Both the position numbers and the translations under genes were made by a program. Under the pieces are notes generated by a model. The model had not been told where the DNA came from. It ran no database searches and saw nothing but the letters and a program-made list of their open reading frames with translations. A DNA stretch of 7,270 nt from Saprospiraceae bacterium (GTDB lineage: Bacteria; Bacteroidota; Bacteroidia; Chitinophagales; Saprospiraceae): positions 1 through 7,270 of the forward strand of contig JAEUUM010000352.1 of assembly GCA_016787375.1 (NCBI GenBank), read 5' to 3'. Of this stretch, positions 1-6,619 are shown piece by piece; the first letter of the stretch is position 1, and each line of letters starts with the position of its first letter.

Positions 1-1667
1 TATTCTCCCTTAATTACAGGGGTTTGTTTGTCATCGGTATACTCTTTTACATTGAGAGCAACATAATCAAAAAGCTCTTTGATGGTGATCATCTGGTCTT
101 TGTTGGTATCTGCCTCACCCTTGAGTCCTCGCAACAGAAAATGCGAAAAAACTCCTTGCCTCAAACCCTTTGATTCCAGGGAGGTTTCCTCTGATTTTGA
201 AGATAACAGAATGGCTGATGGGACATTGGTTCCTTCAAATTTTGAATAGTAATTTTCCATCATAAGCTCAGGGTTGTTGTTGTAATCCGATGCAAGTCCG
301 CCGCTGTGGCAGGCATCTACGATACACAGGTTCAACCTGGCGTGCGATTCTTTCATGATCTCATTGATCTCTTCATGCGTCAGCTTAAAATTAAACCCAT
401 CAAAATCAATGGGCAAAAAAGATCCTTTGAGCCCATGTCCGGCGAAATAAAACAACACAATATCATCCGGACCGGCATTCTGATAGAGTTCTTTTAGAGC
501 CTTTTTGATGTTTTGCTTGGTGGCATCCTCGTCTATTAATATTTTGATTCTTTCGTCAGGCAAACTGCCGCCATCCGGACTTTTGAGAAAGGCAAACATC
601 TTGTATGCATCATCATCTGAGTACCTTAGAGCAGGCATGTGGCTGTATTGGGATACACCGACAACCAGTGCCCATACTTTCATATCTTTTAAGATCGATG
701 GATTGGTGTTTATTTTCACGGGTTCATCTGGGCTTGCAGAATTATCCCATGCAGCAGCCACCGGGTTGAATTCACCTTCATTCCATAGTCCATCAATACT
801 GGTGCCATCCTTTTTAACAAGTGTACCGGTTCCCTGGTATTTGCCGTTTTTCCATTGGCCTTTGTAAATATCACCATTTGAATAGCTCATGGTGCCGGCA
901 CCGTTAAAATAACCTTTACTGAACTGGCCTTCATATTTTGCACCATTATCAGGATCAACGAATGTTCCGTATCCGTTCTGGCAATTGCCATTTATACATC
1001 CTGTTTTTATACCTACCTCCTGAATGTTTCCGATATACTCACCTGATTTCCAATATCCACTCAGCTGTGCGCCATTGGCTTTGTAGAGTGTTCCTTTGCC
1101 TGATGGAAGTCCGTTGATAAAGTTACCTACATATTTTTCACTGTTAGGATAATACCAACTGCCGAACCCTGTCAATTTACCATTTTCAAATTGACCTTCA
1201 TACTTACTACCATCGGCATAAGCCATGACACCTTCACCGGTTTGACAGTTACCGGTGAGACAGCCTGATTGTATATCGGTTCCGTCATTTTTTGTTTCTT
1301 TTTGTACGTAAACTTCCTCCAACAAATTACCCGATTCATCCACAGGTCGGCCACGTTTCCAATAGCCATTCCGGACAGTTCCGTCTGGATAAGTTTTTAT
1401 GCCATGACCTTCGGGGTAGCGCGACTTCCAGATTCCCTGATACTTGCTCCCGTCTGTATAATAACAAACCCCGATACCCTCACATTCGCCATTTTTAAAA
1501 TGTCCTATATATTTTGCACCACTCGGAAACAAATATATTCCTTTGCCATTTTTACAATCCCCGGAAATACACTGGGCTTGAACTTGGACACAAAGCATAC
1601 TCAATAACAAAACCATCAAGCCCGTGAGCTTGAAATTAATATGGGATATTTTGCAGAGCTTTGTCAT
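1..1667 (-). CDS. Exported MORN-repeat protein with C-terminal caspase-like (peptidase C14) domain, partial at the left edge
   Basis: The reading frame starts at ATG 1667 and stays open for 555 codons; the last two bases (TA) could begin a stop codon or a Tyr codon, so the protein may end right at the edge. Residues 1-32 look like a signal peptide (basic start, hydrophobic core about 15-27, VQAQ end). Residues 33-298 are MORN repeats in three blocks. Residues about 329-555 are a caspase-fold domain: first strand VWALVVGVSQY (331-341), catalytic His411 in FYFAGHG, and catalytic Cys453 in DACHSGG. An EF-hand-like loop lies at 520-531. Caspase-fold enzymes are cysteine proteases, often specific for basic or acidic residues; the substrate here is unknown. 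MORN repeats usually bind proteins or membranes. The signal peptide suggests action in the periplasm or outside, which is an inference. The gene is divergent from the operon beginning at 1990. No Shine-Dalgarno sequence is visible before the start. Confidence 0.93.
   Translation of the reverse strand, partial: MTKLCKISHINFKLTGLMVLLLSMLCVQVQAQCISGDCKNGKGIYLFPSGAKYIGHFKNGECEGIGVCYYTDGSKYQGIWKSRYPEGHGIKTYPDGTVRNGYWKRGRPVDESGNLLEEVYVQKETKNDGTDIQSGCLTGNCQTGEGVMAYADGSKYEGQFENGKLTGFGSWYYPNSEKYVGNFINGLPSGKGTLYKANGAQLSGYWKSGEYIGNIQEVGIKTGCINGNCQNGYGTFVDPDNGAKYEGQFSKGYFNGAGTMSYSNGDIYKGQWKNGKYQGTGTLVKKDGTSIDGLWNEGEFNPVAAAWDNSASPDEPVKINTNPSILKDMKVWALVVGVSQYSHMPALRYSDDDAYKMFAFLKSPDGGSLPDERIKILIDEDATKQNIKKALKELYQNAGPDDIVLFYFAGHGLKGSFLPIDFDGFNFKLTHEEINEIMKESHARLNLCIVDACHSGGLASDYNNNPELMMENYYSKFEGTNVPSAILLSSKSEETSLESKGLRQGVFSHFLLRGLKGEADTNKDQMITIKELFDYVALNVKEYTDDKQTPVIKGE
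774..1571 (-). repeat. Three tandem ~74-residue MORN super-repeats within the caspase gene
   Basis: The protein shows three homologous blocks: residues 33-106 (bases 1350-1571), 136-209 (1041-1262) and 224-298 (774-998), of 74, 74 and 75 residues. Each opens with a C-[IL]-x-G-[DN]-C motif followed by NG or TG and GxG, and then carries three MORN-like units of the GxKYxGxFxxGxxxGxG type, ending in G-x-W-x-x-G. The linkers between blocks are 29 and 14 residues with no MORN signature. The cysteine pairs (33/38, 136/141, 224/229) keep the same spacing. The DNA copies have diverged, so this is an old duplication kept at protein level. Confidence 0.88.
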
Positions 1668-1989
1668 TTTGGGAAATCTACTTTAAAATTAAAGAACAAA
1701 TAAACCAATTAAATCACATTTTTCATAAGAATATAATTCCTGAACCAATCACCTTATTGATTATTTAACGTAATGTTTGTCCTTGAAATTTGATTATGCC
1801 AAAAGTAAGAGACCCTTTGTCAGAGAGATATTTAAAATCAGTTCTAAATTAACCCAAATCTCAAATTCTGTCTACACCTCAATTTTGATGATTTTTTTGA
1901 CTTATTCAAAAATTTGAAATTGAATATTTTAACAAGCTGAATTTGGAATCACTAGCTTTAACTTTGTTACCTTTATCAAAATTTTACTC
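1668..1989. other. Divergent AT-rich intergenic region
   Basis: This 322-bp stretch separates two divergent genes and must hold both promoters. On the plus side there is a good -7 element at 1959-1966. On the minus side only weak matches are seen (TAGATTTC, at 1672-1679 on the plus strand, is so close to the ATG that the transcript would be nearly leaderless). A 14-bp dyad, TTCAAA-AA-TTTGAA, lies at 1905-1918, and an 18-codon open frame lies at 1796-1852. No RNA gene, strong hairpin or direct repeat was recognised. Confidence 0.6.
1959..1966 (+). promoter_or_regulatory. Candidate Bacteroidota -7 element for the five-gene operon
   Basis: TAACTTTG matches the Bacteroidota sigma-ABfr consensus TAnnTTTG exactly and ends 23 bases before the ATG at 1990, giving a short leader. 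The nearest TTTG upstream (1942-1945) leaves only 13 bases between elements, shorter than the usual 17-23, so the -33 element is not convincing. Confidence 0.45.
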
Positions 1990-2472
1990 ATGAAAGCTTT
2001 CATTATTGCAGTGTTTTCTCTTTTAGTTCTGTTTTCTTGCGCGGAGAAATCAACAAAGTCAGGCCAAACCGGTAAAAATCAATTTGGAGAAAAAATTAGT
2101 TCAAAGGGCGCCATAACTTATGATCAACTTTTAGTTCAGCTTTCAAAATCAGACAAAGTTACTGCAAAAGTAAAAGGAAGGGTTTCGGCGGTTTGTCAGG
2201 CAAAAGGTTGCTGGATGACCATAGTTTCAGACGATGCTTCAAAACCATCCATGTTTGTCAAGTTTAAAGATTATGGCTTTTTTATGCCAAAAGATATTTC
2301 AGGTAAACAAGTAATCATGCAAGGCGAAGCTTATTATCAAACAACATCGGTTGAAGAATTAAAGCATTATGCTGAGGATGAAGGACTTACAAAAGAGGCC
2401 ATTGCCAGTATTACCCAGCCAAAAAAGGAATTGAAGTTCATGGCTTCCGGTGTCATTCTTTTAGACAAATAA
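1990..2472 (+). CDS. DUF4920 domain-containing lipoprotein
   Basis: The 160-residue product begins with a lipoprotein signal peptide: a hydrophobic segment at 3-15 and a lipobox ending at Cys17 (LFSC). The rest matches the DUF4920 pattern of Bacteroidota: FGEKIS near 32-37, a helix rich in Leu, then GRVSAVCQAKGCWM (63-76) with Cys69 and Cys74, followed by a beta-rich half with MFVKFKDYGFFMP. The function of the family is not established; the conserved C-x4-C pair could bind metal or be redox active, which is only a guess. The residues after Cys17 (AEKSTK) are not the acidic run that directs surface export in Bacteroidota, so a periplasm-facing lipoprotein is more likely. It is the first gene of the operon, and the cyclase starts 10 bases after its stop. 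Confidence 0.88.
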   Translation: MKAFIIAVFSLLVLFSCAEKSTKSGQTGKNQFGEKISSKGAITYDQLLVQLSKSDKVTAKVKGRVSAVCQAKGCWMTIVSDDASKPSMFVKFKDYGFFMPKDISGKQVIMQGEAYYQTTSVEELKHYAEDEGLTKEAIASITQPKKELKFMASGVILLDK

Positions 2473-2482
2473 AAAATCATTC

Positions 2483-4663
2483 TTGCATCCGAAATACTTC
2501 CTCAGGGTTCTAACTTTATTTTGTCTATTGTTGGCAGACTTGTCTCTCTATTCACAGATGTCTGAATTAGACAGCCTCAGAAAAAGTCTGAACCTTAAAC
2601 AGCCGGACACTGCAAAAATCAATACCCTAAACGAGCTCGGATTCCTGACAGTGTCAGATGAGCCTAAACTCTCCCAGAAATATTTGCAGGAAGCTCTGTC
2701 AAAATCCATCAATAGTAAATTTCCAAAAGGCGAGGCAAATGCATATGTTTCATTGGCTGTAGCAGCATCAATGAATGCGTCTTATGATACTGCTATGCAG
2801 TTTTACCAAAAGGCATTGACCATTCGGAAACGGTTGAATGACTTGAAAGGTATTGCTAATATTTACAACAACCTTGGTAATTTGTATGATGAGCAAGGTG
2901 ATTTTTTTAAATCCATCGAAAGCTACCAACAGGCCTACAACATTCAAAAACAACGAAAAGACACGATCAAAATGGGTCGTGCTCAATACAACATCAGTAC
3001 ATTATATTGGCGAATGGGCAATTACCCCAAAGCGATTGAAAATATATACGCTTATCTAAATATAGTTGATAAAATTGGCGACAAGAAAGGAATTGCTACC
3101 GCATATAATCAGCTGGGGAACCTGCACGTTGATATTTTTAAGCCCGAAAAAGCGATGGATTTCTACCAAAATGCACTTAAGGTGTGGGTTGATACAGAAA
3201 ACAAAGAAGAAGAAGCAAATACCCTGAATAATATCGGTTGCCTAAAAGACGATTTAGGTGAAATGGCGATGAAAGAGAAAAACTATGCAGAAGCTTTGAG
3301 ATCATTTCAAGAAGCAATAAAGTATCTTGAATCTTCGCTTAAAATCAGAACGGATAGAAATGACGAAACAGGTCGTGGAGAAATATTCAACAACATTGGG
3401 GTCGTGAAGAAAAACCTGGGTACGTTCTATCAAAAAACAGATAATCCGGGCAAAGCAAATCAATATCTGATGGAAGCGCTACAATCCTTTGATCAGTCAT
3501 TAAAAATCAGACAAAAAGAGGATGACAAAAAAGGGATAATTGAAGTTTATAATGGTTTTGGTGACGTCTACCGAAGGTTAAAAAACTTCAAAAAGGCCTT
3601 GCTTTATACCATGTCCTATAAAAAATTAGCTGACGAAATTGGTGATACTAAATTTCAACAATCTGCATTTAAGGACCTTTCAAGTTTGTATGCCTTGATG
3701 GGAAATTACAAAGATGCTTACGAATTCAGGCTTAAATTTGAGGATTTGAAAGATGCAAGGATGAACGAATCCAATCTGTTAAAATATCAACAAGATGAAT
3801 TTAACTTCAAGGAAGGCCAAAGACAGCGAGAAATAGATAAGAAACAAAATGAAATAGCCCTTCAACAAGAAAAACTCAAAACAGAACGCACCATGCGAAA
3901 TTCCCTCATGGGTGGGGCGGTGCTTTTGTCTTTGCTGGCGATGTTACTTTTTAATAGAAACAGGATTAAAACCAGATCAAACAAAGAGCTCACTGAAAAA
4001 AATTCGATTATAGAACAAGAAAGAAAGCGCTCAGATGAGTTACTATTAAACATATTGCCAGAGTCAACAGCAATCGAACTTAAAACCACCGGTAAAGCAA
4101 AAGCAAAAAAATATGATTCAGTATCAGTTCTTTTTACGGATTTTAAAAATTTTACACAAATAGCTGAGAAACTCACAGCTGAAGAATTGGTAGCAGAGTT
4201 AGACGCATGCTTCAAAGGATTTGACATAATAACTGAAAAATACGGCATTGAAAAAATTAAAACCATTGGTGATGCATACATGTGTGCTGGTGGCATACCA
4301 ACTGAAAACAACACCCATCCGTTTGATACCGTAAATGCAGGTCTTGAAATGATAGAATTTTTGCATAATTATCAATTGTCTAAAATCCAACAAGGCTTGC
4401 CGTATTTCCAAGTGAGAATCGGAATACATACTGGGCCGATCGTTGCCGGTGTGGTGGGCACCCGCAAATTCGCGTATGACATTTGGGGAGACACAGTTAA
4501 TTTGGCAGCCAGAATGGAATCAAGTGGGGAACCCGGAAAAGTGAATATATCCCAAACCACATTTGATCTGGTTAAGGATCATTTCGCATGTACCCATCGA
4601 GGCAAAGTAGATGCAAAAAATAAAGGGCAAATTGATATGTATTTTGTTGAGAAAACTACTTGA
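2483..4663 (+). CDS. TPR-repeat transmembrane class III adenylate cyclase
   Basis: The 726-residue product should make cAMP from ATP. The start is TTG at 2483: an in-frame stop lies at 2462-2464, no other start codon lies between, and only this start gives a complete signal peptide (about 1-25). TPR repeats run from about 44 to 415, with two unusual 54-residue units at 249-356. A charged coiled coil (about 430-472) leads to one membrane helix (about 474-491) and then a second coiled segment with the ERKRSDELLLNILP signature typical of cyclase linkers. The catalytic domain spans about 545-724. Metal-binding Asp553 (FTDF) and Asp597 (IGDAYM), adenine-recognising Lys593 (KIKTIGD) and Asp666 (YDIWG), and transition-state Asn673 and Arg677 (VNLAARM) are all present; guanylate cyclases have Glu and Cys at the two purine positions. 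Predicted topology: TPRs in the periplasm, catalysis in the cytoplasm as a dimer. What binds the TPRs is unknown. Confidence 0.93.
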   Translation: MHPKYFLRVLTLFCLLLADLSLYSQMSELDSLRKSLNLKQPDTAKINTLNELGFLTVSDEPKLSQKYLQEALSKSINSKFPKGEANAYVSLAVAASMNASYDTAMQFYQKALTIRKRLNDLKGIANIYNNLGNLYDEQGDFFKSIESYQQAYNIQKQRKDTIKMGRAQYNISTLYWRMGNYPKAIENIYAYLNIVDKIGDKKGIATAYNQLGNLHVDIFKPEKAMDFYQNALKVWVDTENKEEEANTLNNIGCLKDDLGEMAMKEKNYAEALRSFQEAIKYLESSLKIRTDRNDETGRGEIFNNIGVVKKNLGTFYQKTDNPGKANQYLMEALQSFDQSLKIRQKEDDKKGIIEVYNGFGDVYRRLKNFKKALLYTMSYKKLADEIGDTKFQQSAFKDLSSLYALMGNYKDAYEFRLKFEDLKDARMNESNLLKYQQDEFNFKEGQRQREIDKKQNEIALQQEKLKTERTMRNSLMGGAVLLSLLAMLLFNRNRIKTRSNKELTEKNSIIEQERKRSDELLLNILPESTAIELKTTGKAKAKKYDSVSVLFTDFKNFTQIAEKLTAEELVAELDACFKGFDIITEKYGIEKIKTIGDAYMCAGGIPTENNTHPFDTVNAGLEMIEFLHNYQLSKIQQGLPYFQVRIGIHTGPIVAGVVGTRKFAYDIWGDTVNLAARMESSGEPGKVNISQTTFDLVKDHFACTHRGKVDAKNKGQIDMYFVEKTT
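3227..3550 (+). repeat. Two consecutive enlarged 54-residue TPR-like units in the cyclase
   Basis: Residues 249-302 (3227-3388) and 303-356 (3389-3550) both begin with NNIG and reach the next repeat after 54 residues. The preceding TPR units measure 39-41 residues (beginning at NNLGNLY, NISTLYW and NQLGNLH). Both long units carry about 14 extra residues and share S-L-K-I-R at the same offset (SSLKIR and QSLKIR), so they probably arose from each other by duplication. Confidence 0.7.
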
Positions 4664-4665
4664 CC

Positions 4666-5139
4666 ATGAAAGAACATCACTACACGACCAATGTGCGCTG
4701 GATAGGAAATACCGGTGAAGGAACCACTCACTACACGGGCTACAAACGCGATCATCAAGTTTCTAAATCAGGGGGCTCAGTAATTGAGTGTTCTTCAGAC
4801 CCTGTGTTCAGAGGCGATGCCTTAAAATTTAATCCTGAAGAATTATTTTTATCATCTATCAGCAGCTGCCACATGCTTTGGTACCTGCATTTATGCACAG
4901 ATGCCAAGCTTAAAGTCATTTCATATACTGACGATCCTCAGGGAACAATGATTGAGGACGCAGATGGTGGAGGTCAATTCACAAAAGTGTTGTTAAGACC
5001 CAGTGTTACAATAGCTGGGTCAGCAGTCGAGTTAGAATCTATTGCAAATGATGTTCATTATTTAGCCCATGCCAAATGCTTCATTGCGCGTTCTTGTAAT
5101 TTCAAAATATATATTGAACCAATGATTTATTTCGTTTAA
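4666..5139 (+). CDS. OsmC/Ohr-family protein (probable thiol peroxidase)
   Basis: The 157-residue product matches the OsmC family: HHYTTNVRWIGNTGEGT at the N-terminus, PEELFLSSISSCHMLWYL around the first reactive cysteine (Cys68), and AHAKCFIARSCNF around the second (Cys138). In characterised OsmC and Ohr proteins such a cysteine pair reduces organic hydroperoxides; the SSCHM context points to the general OsmC branch rather than classical Ohr. It has no signal peptide and should be cytoplasmic. ATG 4666 lies 2 bases after the cyclase stop; a TTG at 4660 that overlaps this stop (TTGA) would add two residues and is less likely. The tight spacing implies co-transcription with the cyclase. Cys144 is an extra cysteine near the second active one. 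The actual substrate is not readable from sequence. Confidence 0.9.
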   Translation: MKEHHYTTNVRWIGNTGEGTTHYTGYKRDHQVSKSGGSVIECSSDPVFRGDALKFNPEELFLSSISSCHMLWYLHLCTDAKLKVISYTDDPQGTMIEDADGGGQFTKVLLRPSVTIAGSAVELESIANDVHYLAHAKCFIARSCNFKIYIEPMIYFV

Positions 5140-5161
5140 TATTGTATTAAAAACCATTGGT

Positions 5162-6232
5162 ATGCTGAAACTGAAATCATTGTTAATTTTGCTGATAAGT
5201 TTTTTAGGCCTATTACAGTCGTGTAATAAAAATAAAACAGACACTTTAAATGCACAAAATCAGTCAAAATTTGATGATTTAAAATCAGATTCAACAAAAA
5301 TCATAGACGGACTAAGTTTTGTAGCTCCACCCGATCCTTTCAACTCTGATCCATTTGTACCAATCAAAAACATTGGAGCAGAGTGGATATCAGTAATTCC
5401 CTATGGATTCAATGTACCAGGAAAGACTGATATCAGGTATGGTTCAAAATGGCAATGGTGGGGTGAACAAATCGAAGGCATTGAAGAAACCATACAGAAC
5501 GCACATAACAGCAATTTAAAGGTTATGCTGAAACCCCAGGTATTTGTCCCTGGCTCCTGGACAGGAGGGTTGGAATTTACCAAAGAAGAAGATTGGATAG
5601 CCTGGGAAAATTCTTATAAAAAATTCATGGAACCTTTTATCAAAATCGCTGTCAATATGAACGTTGATTTGTTGTGCATTGGTACAGAATTCACCAAATC
5701 AACTGCACAACGAACTGAGTTTTGGGAAAATTTCATCAAAGAAATCCGAACCAAATACAAGGGTAAACTTACATATGCAGCCAACTGGGACGAATACAGT
5801 CACATAAAGTTTTGGTCTGATCTTGATTTTACAGGCATAAATGCATATTTCCCGCTTCTTGATAAAACCACACCGGAAGTTCCCGAACTGATAAAAGCAT
5901 GGAAACCACTAGCATCAAAAATGGAATACTTATGTATAAAAACAGGAAAGCCGGTACTGTTCACAGAATACGGTTATTTGAGCGTCGATCGCTGCAGTTA
6001 CAATACATGGGAAATAGAAAAAAATATTGAGAGTGCCAAAGTAAATGAGCTTGCCCAGGCAAACGCCCTTGAAGCCTTATATACGGTTTTTAATAACCGA
6101 ATTTGGTGGAAAGGCGGCTTTTTGTGGAAATGGTTTCCAGAACTTAAAGGCCATGAGGGTTATTTGGAAAAAGACTATACACCTCAGGGTAAATTATCAG
6201 AACAGATAGTCAAAAAATGGTTTCATCAATGA
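5162..6232 (+). CDS. Lipoprotein glycoside hydrolase, GH113-like TIM barrel
   Basis: The 356-residue product has a lipoprotein signal peptide with lipobox LQSC (Cys21), a low-complexity tether (22-48), and a TIM-barrel domain to the C-terminus. The strand VDLLCIGTEF carries Glu176, the likely acid/base, and PVLFTEYGY carries Glu269, the likely nucleophile; this pair, the VMLKPQVF strand, GINAYFPL, and the terminal WWKGGFLWKWFP segment fit glycoside hydrolase family 113, whose studied members are beta-mannanases. Mannan as the substrate here is an inference; many related Bacteroidota proteins are untested. The residues after Cys21 (NKNKTD) are not a clear surface-export signal. It starts 22 bases after the OsmC gene and overlaps the next gene by 4 bases. 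No SusC/SusD pair or other carbohydrate gene lies nearby, so it is not part of a visible polysaccharide utilisation locus. Confidence 0.85.
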   Translation: MLKLKSLLILLISFLGLLQSCNKNKTDTLNAQNQSKFDDLKSDSTKIIDGLSFVAPPDPFNSDPFVPIKNIGAEWISVIPYGFNVPGKTDIRYGSKWQWWGEQIEGIEETIQNAHNSNLKVMLKPQVFVPGSWTGGLEFTKEEDWIAWENSYKKFMEPFIKIAVNMNVDLLCIGTEFTKSTAQRTEFWENFIKEIRTKYKGKLTYAANWDEYSHIKFWSDLDFTGINAYFPLLDKTTPEVPELIKAWKPLASKMEYLCIKTGKPVLFTEYGYLSVDRCSYNTWEIEKNIESAKVNELAQANALEALYTVFNNRIWWKGGFLWKWFPELKGHEGYLEKDYTPQGKLSEQIVKKWFHQ

Positions 6233-6609
6233 GCTCACTTCTAGCAAAACCTTCTATAAATATATGCCTCCTATTGGTGATAATAATTACACTGGCAGCA
6301 TGCAGCAATAGGAAAAGGCAAAATTATGAGGCAATTGGGCAAAATCTTTGCAGTTGCTCCGAAGATTTGAAATCAAAAAATGAACGTTTCAAACAACTAC
6401 TTGAGAAAAAACAAACTGAAAAAATAATGTCTTTAATGGATACCCTTAATATGGCAGAAAATAATCTGAAAGCATGTATTCTGCAGGAGAATAAAGACAA
6501 AAACTTTCTGGCAGATCAAAATTCCGGTGAATCTTTACATAAAGTGTTGGGTAAGTTATGCCCGGATCGAGCAGCAAAAATCGTAGAAATTACCAATGAA
6601 TTGAAGTAG
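6229..6609 (+). CDS. Small Cys-containing lipoprotein of unknown function
   Basis: I do not recognise a characterised family. The 126-residue product has a hydrophobic signal segment (10-23) and a lipobox LAAC ending at Cys25, followed by a basic stretch (NRKRQ) that argues against surface export. The mature part is mostly helical and charged, with Cys41 and Cys43 (LCSCSED), Cys83 (LKACI) and Cys111 (GKLCPD), an even set of four that could form two disulfides in the periplasm. The chosen ATG overlaps the hydrolase stop as ATGA, a usual sign of translational coupling; an in-frame ATG at 6217 would add four residues. It is the last gene of the operon, and no terminator hairpin is seen in the 10 bases before the convergent gene. 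Confidence 0.8.
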   Translation: MSSLLAKPSINICLLLVIIITLAACSNRKRQNYEAIGQNLCSCSEDLKSKNERFKQLLEKKQTEKIMSLMDTLNMAENNLKACILQENKDKNFLADQNSGESLHKVLGKLCPDRAAKIVEITNELK

Positions 6610-6619
6610 GACAGAGAGA

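Noticed and set aside
505..867. Plus-strand open frame of 120 codons
   Set aside because: It is antisense to the caspase/MORN coding frame, which has clear motifs, and its own translation shows no recognisable domain. Other plus-strand frames at 306-497 and 1269-1607 are rejected for the same reason.
1747..1762. AATCA-N6-TGATT as a cAMP receptor (CRP/FNR) site
   Set aside because: The arm spacing resembles a CRP box, but the arms do not match TGTGA/TCACA, and the site is over 190 bases upstream of the candidate -7 element.
3862..4314. Minus-strand open frame of 150 codons
   Set aside because: It is antisense to the cyclase catalytic region with its conserved residues, and reads as low-complexity Ser/Phe-rich sequence with no domain.
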